From positions 2,840,327-2,904,326 of the forward strand of contig NC_064242.1 in assembly GCF_023101765.2 (NCBI RefSeq): DNA of 64,000 nt, given 5' to 3'. The notes under the pieces were generated by a model. It was not told the origin of the DNA. It saw only the letters and a list, made by a program, of their open reading frames with translations, and did not search any database. The position numbers and the translations under genes were made by a program. The stretch comes from Spodoptera frugiperda. Taxonomy: Eukaryota > Arthropoda > Insecta > Lepidoptera > Noctuidae. This document shows, piece by piece, positions 44,876 to 54,930 of the stretch (positions are counted from its first letter, which is position 1; every line of letters begins with the position of its first letter).

Positions 44876-45342
44876 ACATTACCAAATTCAAATAATTTAA
44901 TAATTAATATTTATATTTAAATGGCTATTTTCTAATGTAAATATACGATTAAGAGAAAAGGCGAGATGATTACTAATGTTAACAAAGAAGTGAGGATGGT
45001 TGATGAAGAGAGAATACTCGAAGCTGTTGATGTTCATCAAAGAGTGGCAGATCGTGGTTTGAGGAATGTAAACTATGACGATTTCTTGCCTTATAAATGA
45101 CAATATGAAGCTGTAGTTGAGTTTATCAAAGTTATGTTAGAATATTGCCGTCATAATACTCAACTAGCAGGTTAGAGAAGGACGTACGTGTGGACCAATT
45201 GTTGCAAATTATGTTATGTCGGAGTAAAATATCTATATATATTTAAAGAATGTGATTTATTGAGGTAGTGCTTAGAAGCTCTTATCTAATATGAATGAAG
45301 ACAAACACAATGTAGTACCGAATACTAATCAAAACTTTTGAT
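44876..45342 (+). other. Probable LZTS 3' UTR
   Basis: AT-rich sequence after the stop. No canonical AATAAA is seen in the first few hundred bases; one lies at 46372-46377 with a TTGTTGTTTTG stretch after it. If used, the UTR would be about 1.5 kb and include several SINEs. The true end is not determined. Confidence 0.4.
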
Positions 45343-45640
45343 TGCACGTGACGCGGTAGCTGGGCAACCGGCTTCCGCGCAATGTGTAGCGGTTTCAATT
45401 CCAGCATGGAGCAACCCGGAGCTGCGGACTACCTAGCGGGTTTACCGGGGCTCCGGCTCGACGGGCAGGAGTAAGAACGGGGTGGTTTTTAGTCAGTAAG
45501 AGTCTGACACTCCCTCTCGCCTCACCCAAGGCGGGAGAAGTCATTGGATGATTTTCTTTTTCTTTTTTCTGATTTTATTTTAGTTCTGGGTGTCATGTGC
45601 GTGTGAACTTGTATGTTTGTAAACGCATCCACGACATAGC
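45343..45640 (+). repeat. tRNA-derived SINE family S4, split by an S1 insertion
   Basis: The S4 head (cgtgacgcggtagctgggca, A-box side; tagcggtttcaattccagca, B-box side) ends at gcaac 45415. An S1 copy occupies 45418-45560, and the S4 body resumes with tctgggtgtcatgtgcgtgt, gaacttgtatgtttgtaaac. The same body is found intact (minus strand) at 59975-60130. The order of insertion is therefore S4 first, then S1. Confidence 0.75.
45418..45560 (+). repeat. SINE family S1 copy, nested in S4
   Basis: Well preserved sense copy: gagctgcggactacctagcg, ggtttaccggggctccggct, cgacgggcaggagtaagaac, gtcagtaagagtctgacact, gcctcacccaaggcgggaga. Instead of A it ends in a T/C-rich run. Confidence 0.85.
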
Positions 45641-45837
45641 AGAAAATCCTAGAGTGGGGCAAAGTCTTTAAAAGAAAATATTATCAAAGCCGTTCTCATA
45701 CTTAATTAACACTAGCTGACTCATTAGTTTAATTGTCTCCTACTCCAGTAAACTTAATAGCAGGTCTGCAGTCCAGCAGAAATTCTAGGATTTTTAGTAC
45801 CCGCATATTTTCTCGTCCCATTATCATAATCCTAACT

Positions 45838-45983
45838 CTGCGGAGCTGCGAACCACCTAGCAGATTTACCGGGGCTAGGGCTCGAAAAGCAGGAGTTTTT
45901 AGTCAGTAAGAGTCTGACACTCCCTTTCGCATCGCCCAAGGCGGGAGAAGTCATTGTACGCTTTTGATCCTCAAAAAAAAAGA
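45838..45983 (+). repeat. SINE family S1 copy with deletion
   Basis: Sense copy lacking the block between gcaggag and tttttagtcagtaagagtct (the aggaacggggtgg part). The A tail is at 45973-45981. Confidence 0.85.
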
Positions 45984-46180
45984 CGTTCACTTCCAAACAT
46001 AGCCCTCCCTTATAAGACTTCTAGATCAGCCAGTTGGAAGCAACCTACCTACATTAAGGCGCCCTGCAATCTTTAACATTCCCTTTCGTCCAAAGCACTT
46101 GATAAGCCTCCCTACCCTCCTTCCACTCGGAGGGAGGCCTTTGCCATACAGTGGGACAACCATGGATGGAAAAAAAAGCA
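45984..46180 (-). repeat. Degenerate repeat, 'ggcctttgcc-cagtggga' class
   Basis: ggagggaggcctttgccata, cagtgggacaaccatggatg is a phrase seen in many lepidopteran repeats and again near 1291 and 12945. It ends in a run of A. No ORF of its own. Confidence 0.5.
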
Positions 46181-47404
46181 CCTGATACAATATTATCACA
46201 TAATTCAAAGCATGCGTCTTTCATAACGACAATTACTCCAAAAGACATAACAGTTGATAAATTATTTTCTATACAAGATACAACAATCGGTTCACACTCC
46301 CACGTCTAATTGTACATTGTAATAGAGTAATGTTGATCATACATTTATAACTTAGAACGTTAAGTTATTGTAATAAACTACTTTAAACATATTACCTTGT
46401 TGTTTTGTTTCTCTCCGGTATAAGTTGAATATACTATGAGTACTATTATCTATGATTTTTATTATCGACAATACTTATTAATGAGTATAGTTCATTCACT
46501 CTACTATTTGTTAGAGGAAATTTAACAGTTCATAAAAATAATGGTTTTGTTATTTTGCATGCATGAAAGAATTATAATACATAGGCTTCGAAGAATCTGA
46601 TACCTATTTGGTCACAGTATCCTTTACTTTAAACGTAAAGCAAACTCATTCTAAGGATAAGTACCACTGAACTTATTTTGTTTTGAAGTATACTGGAAAA
46701 GAAGTGTATTGGAGATAAAATTATTACCATTGTTATTATATTCGTCTAAGTAATATCTATCAACATACAAATAAACTAAAGTAAAAAAACCCGAAGTAAA
46801 AGTGAGTATAGTAAAGTATTGAGCACAACGCCATCTACCGTCAATGTTCGGAAGCTCGTCGTTCACCTTGGAAGTTTCTAGAACAACATTAGGTACCGAT
46901 TACAGATTCCTAACGTCACACAACCAAAAGTAGATCGGAAATGGGATGCTATTACACGCTCAGTATCTTGTAAATCACACTTTATAAGTATTTGATGGGT
47001 AATTAAAACAAACGGAGAGGTGCCACGTGTTTATTGCAGACACACTTGCATACATTGGGGCAGAACTATACAATATTCTTAATTATAGAAAAATGAGATC
47101 AATGAACACTTGGAAAATACCTAAAGATAAATAAAAATATTTATTTTAAACTATACGGGTCAAACCGTTTCGTTGTTATTCCGTAGAGTTAAGAACTGAT
47201 TTCGCAAATCATGTACCACTGAGTTACTTTCACGATACTAGATGTCGCTAGTTGTTGAAGATTTAATTTCGTTCCATTTCATTTATTAGTTCCAATTTTG
47301 TTCGCAAGAGGCAAGTTGGTGATAAAATGAAAGGAACTTTATTTCTTTAAAACTAAGGAATGTTTTTGTAAATCAGGCTACAGTAGACCGTTTGGTAGAT
47401 ACTT
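46181..47404. other. Intergenic, between convergent gene ends
   Basis: Lies between the LZTS and Ir25a stop codons. Contains a single MITE-A terminus at 46623-46656 (taaacgtaaagcaaactcat, tctaagg), a plus-strand AATAAA at 46372, and minus-strand AATAAA at 47338-47343 and 47282-47287. No ORF of note. Confidence 0.5.
47338..47343 (-). promoter_or_regulatory. Likely poly(A) signal of Ir25a
   Basis: AATAAA on the minus strand, about 60 bp after the Ir25a stop codon. A second AATAAA is at 47282-47287. Position and match are right for a short 3' UTR; use is inferred. Confidence 0.5.
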
Positions 47405-47506
47405 TTAAAACTTAGGTTTGAAATTGAGACCTAAGTTTCTTCCTCTGAAGTTAAAACCTTCGCCTTGTTTGTCGACGTTGTTTCTCGTTAATTTCGCTGG
47501 TTCTAC
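47405..47506 (-). CDS. Ir25a: IR25a, last coding exon (cytoplasmic tail)
   Basis: Acceptor cttttgttcttag, phase 0 in, 34 codons to TAA (47405-47407). Reads VEPAKLTRNNVDKQGEGF, then NFRGRNLGLNFKPKF. It joins the preceding exon (ending DVTQ, phase 0). Insect IR25a proteins end in a basic tail with a final FKPxF; Drosophila IR25a ends TFKPRF, so the terminal FKPKF confirms this small exon. It is short enough to be missed by ORF scans. Confidence 0.9.
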   Translation of the reverse strand, partial: VEPAKLTRNNVDKQGEGFNFRGRNLGLNFKPKF

Positions 47507-47993
47507 CTAAGAACAAAAGAAAATAATAATGTTAATTCTTTTATAATTAAATTCTTTTAAAATATTGTTATTATAGAGGCATTGTCATGATCAAGTAGTT
47601 ATAAAAAAATAGAGGACAAAAACTACACAAATTAGTTTTTTTTTAGACCAGGAGGACACTTAAAGGAGGGACCTTTTAGTATAGACTTTATTTATTTATT
47701 TAACCTTCATTACAAAACAGTGAATGGCGGACTTAATGCCCTAAGGCATTCTCTAACAGTCAACCATAGGGTAGTGCAGAGAAATGAAACGGATTGATGC
47801 GAAGTCAATCAAGTAAGGAACACAAGCATAAAAGACTAAATATATGAGCACAAAAGAATAAATATTTTAGTTAGGTAATAATCCCAGACTCCCTAGTTTT
47901 TTTCCCCAAAAAGCAAGGCGCCTTTTAAAGATTTCCCCGTCAACAAAAAAAAACAGGGTACTACATATACATACACCAGTTTTTACTCAATAC

Positions 47994-48234
47994 CTGTGTA
48001 ACATCACCAACAGCAGGCCTCTTCCTCCACTTATACCACCAATACTCCACGCCGAGCGTGACGCAAGCGAGTCCGATCCCCATGAATATGACGATGAACA
48101 CGCCCCCAATGTTCTGGATGGAGATCCCATCAGACTGGTCGTCCTGCTTCTCACACTTCATGGACTCAGGGTTGTTGTTCCACCAGATCTCTTTCAACTT
48201 CTCCAGTTTTCGCTTGTTTAGCAGTTGGAGGATT
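47994..48234 (-). CDS. Ir25a: IR25a exon: end of S2 lobe and third transmembrane helix
   Basis: Acceptor ttgaaattccag-type, donor CAG|gtattg; about 241 bp, phase 2 in, 0 out (one-base uncertainty at the upper edge). Reads ILQLLNKRKLEKLKEIWW, then SIQNIGGVFIVIFMGIGLAC and EYWWYKWRKRPAVGDVTQ. This holds the helix that closes the ligand-binding domain, the M3 membrane segment and the start of the cytoplasmic tail. SIQNIGGVFIVIF-x-GIG is shared with Drosophila IR25a. No stop or frameshift within the coding frame. Confidence 0.93.
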
Positions 48235-48303
48235 CTGGAATTTGAAATTGTGTTGTTTGTACTTTAATTTAAAGAAGGTAAATGTGTGTTCTGTTGATTA
48301 GTA

Positions 48304-48453
48304 CCCTTAGTATGAGTTTGCTTTACGTTTAAAGTAATCGAAACGAAACCGCGTTCGGTGCTCTGACTGGTTGGTTTATTCGAGCCGGCCAATCAGAGCA
48401 CCGAACACGCTCTCGTTTCGATTATTTTAAACGTAAAGCAAACTCATACTATA
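48304..48453. mobile_element. MITE-A copy, complete
   Basis: The best preserved copy. Left arm cccttagtatgagtttgctt, acgtttaaagtaatcgaaac, gcgttcggtgctctgactgg; right arm ccaatcagagcaccgaacac, gctctcgtttcgattatttt, acgtaaagcaaactcatact. Centre ttggtttattcgagccgg. 150 bp. It lies in the Ir25a intron between exons 47994 and 51349. Confidence 0.9.
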
Positions 48454-48950
48454 GGTGTACTGGTTTTTTAAGGTAATTTGAAGTCATTTAAATCCACGGC
48501 CTAAGAAGGGAAGCTTAGGGGCTGTATTTAAATGTAGACTTTAGTTAATTCAGAAATTATTAATTTGTCTGTGATAAATGAATTCATTTCTAAAGCTTTT
48601 CTTTTAGTGACCCAGGGTCTATCAATTTTAGAGGAACTTCGAAAACTTACACCTATTTAAAATTGTAACCATCATGTTCAATGTAGTACAACAAAAATGT
48701 ATCTGAGCTGTTTTTAATATTTCTGCAGAGCAAACATTCCAACTTTTTGTACCCTTTTACTCATAATAGGTATCTGAAGGTTTACCCTTAACATCATATC
48801 AACCTAAATACATATAATACACAAACATATACATAAGTATAGTCCCTTCATCGATTGAAACTTGAAAGGCGCTTCGAAGGCATTAATCATTAAGTAATGT
48901 TGCCCACTTCACTTTGATCTGTTCGTACAATGCTATCGATCTGTTTATAC

Positions 48951-49452
48951 CAGTGGTTCCCAAACAGCGGTCCACAAGAGAAAAATATATGGTCCACAAT
49001 AAAAAATATGGTCCATAAAAGGAAAAAAATAGTGTATACTAGAAAACAACTCTGTCTATCCAATTAGTTCCACGGTCAACGTTTTCGGAGCTACGGACTA
49101 CCTAGCGGGTTTACTGGGGCTCCGGCTCGAAAAGCAGGAGTAGGAACGGGGTGGTTTTTAGTCAGCAAGAGTCTGACACTTTCTCTCGCCTCGCCCAAGG
49201 CAGGAAAAGTCATTGGATGATATTCCGCCTCTAAAAAACGGTCATAGCCGAAATTAAACTTATTTCAAAGGGTACAATAGATGAGCAAGCAACTGATTTC
49301 AATAATCCAAATCACTATACTTATGAGAATAAACCTCACGACCCTGTAGAAAATCATAGTGTGGAACCACATAAACTTATAGTAATAGTGGAACCTAACA
49401 AGAATGATAAAAAGTGGTCTTCAATTGACCTAGAAATGGTTGGGAACCCCTA
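48951..49452. mobile_element. hAT-like element with nested SINE
   Basis: Left end cagtggttcccaaac (48951), right end gttgggaacccctа-type inverse ending at 49452; this TIR is the well-known hAT pattern. Flanks are gtttatac (48943-48950) and gtttatat (49453-49460), an 8-bp target duplication with one change, as hAT elements make. No transposase is present; an S1 SINE sits inside. It lies in an Ir25a intron. Confidence 0.8.
49087..49237 (+). repeat. SINE family S1 copy, inside the hAT element
   Basis: Sense copy: gagctacggactacctagcg, ggtttactggggctccggct, cgaaaagcaggagtaggaac, ggggtggtttttagtcagca, gcctcgcccaaggcaggaaa, ending cctctaaaaaa. The insertion is younger than the hAT. Confidence 0.85.
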
Positions 49453-49727
49453 GTTTATATAAGGTAAACACGATAATATCAAACAGCATACTAGATCGGT
49501 AAATAGAAATTACGTTAGAAGCTCAGTCATGCATCGTTTTATATAAATGCCATGGCGATGTCATCGATAGAAATAATCGCCATAAACAAGTTACGTTTTA
49601 TGAATTCTTAGAAACTTGAATTATAGAATAACGTAGCTCTGTATATTTGATTGTTGTTTTACCTCATACGTCAACAACGTGCATCTTTTGTTGTCTACCA
49701 TGAAAAGATTATGGGAGGGAGGAATAG
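49238..49727. other. Rest of hAT and Ir25a intron
   Basis: Up to 49452 is hAT interior; after that AT-rich intron with nothing recognised. Confidence 0.4.
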
Positions 49728-49905
49728 AATGTTTTTATAAGATAAGCCGGTAAACGAGCAAAAGGAGTTAATGATGGTATAGCAACGCAGATAGACCTAA
49801 AATATCATAGGCGTTACAGATGCATTGTCGTCCTTTTGAGGGTTTAGGAATGAGGATTGTTGGGAATTTGGAGATTGGGGAGATTTGGAAGGGCGTAATT
49901 GTATC
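49728..49905 (-). repeat. SINE family S2 copy (minus), diverged
   Basis: ataagccggtaaacgagcaa, then ggcgttacagatgcattgtc, ttgagggtttaggaatgagg and attgttgggaatttggagat. The middle block (ccatggacacc) is lost. Confidence 0.65.
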
Positions 49906-50139
49906 TAGTTAATTAACGCGAATGCTGGACATAAACAAATCCAATAACATCCTAATCCTCTTAAATTCAAAGTCTTGATAACTGGCAATACTCTTACTTT
50001 AATGGGAGCGAGGAACGGATAGAAAAGTTATTCAAAATGAGGAACCCCCATTTTGATAAGCTCTACCATACATACGTAGGTACCATAAATATCCAGACCT
50101 ACGCGACGAAAGCACTATCCTAAGAAAAATATGAATGGT

Positions 50140-50350
50140 AATAATGGACCATTCGTCATCATCATATTAACCACATGACGTCCATTGCTGAACATAGGCT
50201 TCCCCCAATGACTTCCACCAGATAGGCCGGTTTGGAAGTCCTTAACGACCTTAACACAGATCTGCGCTAGACACAATGTGGTTTCTATTGTGTCTCGTAT
50301 ATCGACAGATAAGAGGTTAGGCATGGCCCATGGAATACGATAATTGAATT
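50140..50350 (+). repeat. Degenerate lepidopteran repeat
   Basis: tcatcatcatattaaccaca, tgacgtccattgctgaacat, aggcttcccccaatgacttc is a very common moth repeat phrase. The minus-strand ORF at 50115-50354 is this repeat read backwards. Confidence 0.55.
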
Positions 50351-51348
50351 CCATAATCCCATTGCGATTAAGAATATTTGTTCAATTGAAGCTAAGTAAA
50401 TATTTAACAGATATGTAGGTACTAGAATTGGTCGGATTACTATAAGTCGTGGACGATTTGCATGTTAAACAGTTTTTACGGAGAATCGACGAATGTCATC
50501 GAGGTCACCTTTGGAAAGACATTTGCATAGGACATTAACCGTTTTCAATAATGTCTAGCTAAGGTATATGCTAGATCGGGAGCTGCGGACAGCCTAGCTT
50601 ATAAAATGGTAAAGTATCACGCTGCTATCCTGATCCTGATAACAGGTTGGTGGAAATTAAAGTAAGTATTTTGGCACTATAAATTGTAAAACAAATCAGA
50701 AACTCAGGACAAATCTGAAGCCACATAGTCAATAGTGTCACTTGGCAACAACTCTTAGTGGGTCGTAGGTATAAACTCCGTAATTTAATTCGCATGTCAA
50801 CCACCGTATCATATTAGTTTTCTTCCGCAGTCTACAGAAAAAATATTAGCAATCAAAAGTTAAAAAAATGTACGGAATATTTCCCAACGACACGTATTAT
50901 TTAGATTTTTTATTAGCAGCAGCATTAGTCACGATTGTAAGCCTACGGTCGTAAGGAAGTGTCAAGATATAGCTCAAATAAATATCGAGAAAAAAACGTT
51001 ACACGTAATACTAAAAGATGGCGGGAAGCATTGGCGGGAAGTCGCGCAATAAAAAGGTCGTTGACCGACAATAATTAGAGTTTAGGCTATGTAAATTATG
51101 TTCGGATACGTTCCACAAAGATACCTAAAGTCTATTTGTTTAGTCGAAATATAGTTCAATGGACAGAGACGTAGCAACGTGTAGGTTTCACGATAAAATT
51201 TGTGCAAATATTGCACATTGTATGGTAATTATTAGCTGAATTATTCGTGTAGTGATAATAAAATGTGATGATATTAAAATATCCAACAGAAACCATTTTT
51301 TTAGCCAATAATTTTATGGAATGCAAATCGAAATAGAAAAGTACTCAC
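50351..51348. other. Ir25a intron, nothing recognised
   Basis: AT-rich; no ORF or repeat identified apart from a trace of S1 head (gggagctgcggacagcctag) at about 50578-50600. Confidence 0.35.
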
Positions 51349-51681
51349 GCATTATTAAACTGGTCCTTCAACGGAGATCCTTGTTGCACAGCAATAGCAT
51401 AAGGTTTCCTTGAGAATTCGTCTCCAACGGACTGAAGATCGCAGCTGGTCATCACATGGTACTTCACATCCGTAGCGTCGCCCAACCAGGCGAAGCCTTC
51501 ACTAGAACTCTTGGAATCCCTGACTCTTTGTATGGCTTCCTCAATCGTGTTGGGTAGCACAGCTTCTTCCATTGCTTGCCACATCTTACTGTATTTGTCA
51601 CTCACTGGGTAGTCCCATACGGCTAATTTTGCGCGTTCCACCTCCTTCAAACTGTCGTTTAGACTCATCTCCTTCCATATT
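51349..51681 (-). CDS. Ir25a: IR25a exon: S2 ligand-binding lobe
   Basis: Acceptor tttataaattgcag, donor GC|gtgagt; 333 bp, phase 2 in and 2 out. Reads IWKEMSLNDSLKEVERAK, LAVWDYPVSDKYSKMWQ, EGFAWLGDATDVKYHVMTSC, then EEF-type DEFSRKPYAIAVQQGSPLKD and QFNNA. This is the second half of the ligand-binding clamshell. The Asp in LGDATD is at the position of the acidic glutamate-binding residue of canonical glutamate receptors, which IR25a is known to keep while most tuning IRs lose it. No damage seen. Confidence 0.95.
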
Positions 51682-52382
51682 CTGCAATTTATAAACTTTA
51701 TTTATGACACTGGCCACTCACAACTCGATCAAAACTGTTTATCGGATAAAAAAATAATTTGTGTTCCATATATGAAAAGGCGCGGGATTTTATTTAGTCA
51801 CACCAAAATTGATGTTTCTTTTTTTTAATAATTTTATTTATTTATGGGCTTTTGGCACTTACTAGTCACTATAGAAGTATCGTTTCAATAATAACTCTTC
51901 GCGTGCACTGTACACCGTTTGAAGTCACATGCAATAATGACGTTTTTAATTACAACGACAAAGTGCATAGTTGCCTACAAACGTGATATACGTCACGCCA
52001 GATATTGACTGAACTTCAATAGTTTTAGATACACATAATGTACACAGTACGGTACTGACTTGTGTAATTGTTATATATAACAGATACTACAATATGTGAC
52101 TATGGCATAAAACTACATGACTACATTAAACCATTAACGTACTTAAGATATAAAGACATTAAAACATAGCAATAGCCTTTTAATGAGACATACACATAAT
52201 AATAAAATACAAATTAACTCATTATTCTCCTTACATATTACAAGGTTTTTGCAAGAAAGACATTTTGCATAACTATTAAAAAAAGGTAATCATCTTATCA
52301 AAACATTCAAGGCTATTGAAAAAAGTAAAAGCTGAACATTTCTAGTAAAAAAAAAACGAGATAATGTTTGACGTAATGGCAA
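51682..52382. other. Start of 7.9-kb Ir25a intron, nothing recognised
   Basis: AT-rich intron between exons D and E; no ORF or known repeat. Confidence 0.35.
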
Positions 52383-54241
52383 CCCCAACAAGCAAAGTAA
52401 TCCTATAAGGAAATATTATAAGTCTGTCACTACTAATAACGCTCTTGTAAAGGCATTGCGGTAGACTTTTTAACTTATAATAGCATTTGCCAAGCCTTAA
52501 CATACTCAAGTGCATTTGTTTTTATATCTCGGTCTTGTAGTTCGCTACAAGACTGATCTCTAAAACATTTATAGGACATTTTTACTAGTAATAGCATTTC
52601 ACAAGCATACATATACTCAAGAGTAATAGCCTTTATAACTCAGTCTTTTAGTTAACTATAAGATTATCTTTTAGGACACTTTAAGGAATAAGTCTCCTAT
52701 AATTGTTTGAAGTAAGACTAAATAATCCTGAATAATATTTTGATCCTATAGTAGCATTTTGTGAGAGAAAATGATATTATAACATACTTAGCTGAAACGA
52801 TTACAAGTTTGTGCCATCATAGTCTTGCTCGAGACTCTTTTAAATCTAATAGTACTTAAAAAGAGAGCTATAAGATCAAAAAGGTTTATAAGATAGTAGA
52901 TCAATCACTTTACTAGTAAACAACAGGATCGGGATATAAATCAAGCGCGTCAAGTGCAAACACAGGTGAAGTAATTGAGGGTTCCGCGATCAATAATATT
53001 TTTTCACCCTTTTCCCACTACTCAGAAAGTAAAGAAGTTGAAAATTGGGAAGAAGAATACGATTTAAATAACGCAGAGACCACTGACTATAAAAAAATAA
53101 CAAATGTCAAAAAAAAAAAATATTATCCGATAAAATTATTTTAACATTAAAAAATTAAGTACTTAAAAAATATGTGGATACAAAATCAGTAACAAATTGT
53201 GCATTCATCCTCGATGTAATGGTCATATATACTGTACTGGGAGCAAATCGGGAACCAAAAAAGATTTGATGCAATAAAACTATTATGTTTTCTTGACTAC
53301 AAACGAAATGAGTAGGTCTATACATATTGTTTATATAAACTGGAAATCCACACCCATTGCAGCTTTCGGATAACACAAAATGTGTATTTGTCCAAGGCCA
53401 TCTTATATTTGTAAGTAAAATCAAAGAAGATTTTGTCAAAAAACAGTCGACATCAGAGATGGTCGTATCAGAAATACGACCATCTTGTTAATTAAATCCT
53501 AAAAAAAGGAAAATCGATCATTAACAGGCAGACTTCAAGGGAACTCTAATTTGTTTTAAAATGGAGGAGAGTTATCTGGACAGAAACTGTTACAAATACT
53601 AATTTACCTATAATGATTCTATAAAGTACTTAACGAAGAGCAATTTTAAAACATGGCGGATATTCATGACATTGTTGAAATAATTAATTTACAATAATAT
53701 ACTAATGTGCTATTTTTCGGAGGGCATTGTGAAATTAACTAAATTTTGGTACACATTTACAGTAAATATGACTTTCCCACGGGTTCACACCCTATATTTT
53801 AAATGTATTATTAGTTATATTTTACAATAACACAAAATAATAGTTACGTTTTTATTAAAAATAAATGACTACAGAACAACCGGCACCACGACCCGAAGCA
53901 ACAACAAAAATAACCTCTTAAAATATACTTATAACTAATAACTAAGTACATTACTAGTGCCATATAAACAAGATTGCTTTAGTAAGATACTTATGTCAGA
54001 TACTAACAAGAGCGTTTGTACTTGTAATTGTGTAGTCTCATAACATTATAGAAGCTATTGCGCTTAGTCAAGTAAATTATAGGGCTTAGTAACATTTTAT
54101 AAGTTGATTATAAGATAGATATAGAAATAACTGATCTTATAACTGCGCCCAAATCCAGCTTTGTAGAATGCTACAAGTTTCTTATAAGTGAAAATAAAAG
54201 TAGTCTTGAGATCGTTTTAAGTACTGATTTTGCTAGTTGGG
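52383..54241. mobile_element. Possible 1.9-kb DNA transposon relic
   Basis: Short inverted ends cccaacaagcaaag (52383) and attttgctagttggg (54227-54241), and both subterminal regions are full of related words such as cttataa, ttgtaaag and aagactgatct in both orientations. Repeated subterminal words are common in DNA transposons. The centre has one 94-codon minus-strand ORF (53155-53439) without a domain I recognise. The inverted ends are short and imperfect, so this is tentative. Confidence 0.4.
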
Positions 54242-54577
54242 ACACTATTTGTAATCATTTATTTAAATTTTATTTCGTAAATTGAAAAATATGAAATAAT
54301 TTATTTATTTAAATTGTTGTTCTTGAACATGTCACAAAATTAAAGCTTCTTTTTAATATAGGGGCAAAAGAGCGGATTGGTAATAAGCTATCATAGATTA
54401 GGTGCACATAGGTGCACCTAAATTGAATCTGAATACTACGTAGCTAGCTACCTAAATCATGAAAACCGCAGATAACGTCAGTTTGTTTACCTATTAATAA
54501 ACCACGCCATTTTCCTTACTCTAATAGCCAGAACCTATTCTTGTACCTACCATAGCTATAGCTATAGGTAAATAAGT

Positions 54578-54830
54578 GTGGGAGAGCCATGCTTCGGCAC
54601 GAATGGGCCGGCTCGACCGGAGTGATACCACGGCTTCACAGAAAACCGACGTGACACAACGCTTGCGTTGTGTGAGTTAGGTTACCGGAGGTCTAATTAT
54701 TCCTAACCCCAAAAAGACCGGCAACACACTTGTAACGCCTCTGGTGTTGGCTTCTGGTGATTGCTTACCATCGATCATCGATGGATGGTGATTTGTCTGC
54801 TCGTTTACCGGCTTATTCCATAAAAAAGTA
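54578..54830 (+). repeat. SINE family S2 copy, near full length
   Basis: Full head: gtgtgggagagccatgcttc, ggcacgaatgggccggctcg, accggagtgataccacggct; then cagaaaaccgacgtgacaca, acgcttgcgttgtgtgagtt, aggttaccggaggtctaatt, and tgctcgtttaccggcttatt with a short A tail. The best view of the 5' part of this family here. Confidence 0.85.
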
Positions 54831-54845
54831 TGTTTTAGTAGATAC

Positions 54846-54930
54846 CCTTAGTACGAGTTTGCTATACGTTTAAAGTAATCGACACGAGTGCGCGTTTGGC
54901 ACCCTGATTGCTTGGTTTATTCGAGCCGGC
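54846..54930. mobile_element. MITE-A, left half only
   Basis: Runs from cccttagtacgagtttgcta to ttggtttattcgagccggcc, then stops at the centre and continues into unrelated sequence (aaaaagtcacattggtactc). The right arm is absent. Confidence 0.75.

Noticed and set aside
48058..48267. 69-codon plus-strand ORF
   Set aside because: Antisense of the IR25a M3 exon. It was useful for fixing the local register but is not a gene.
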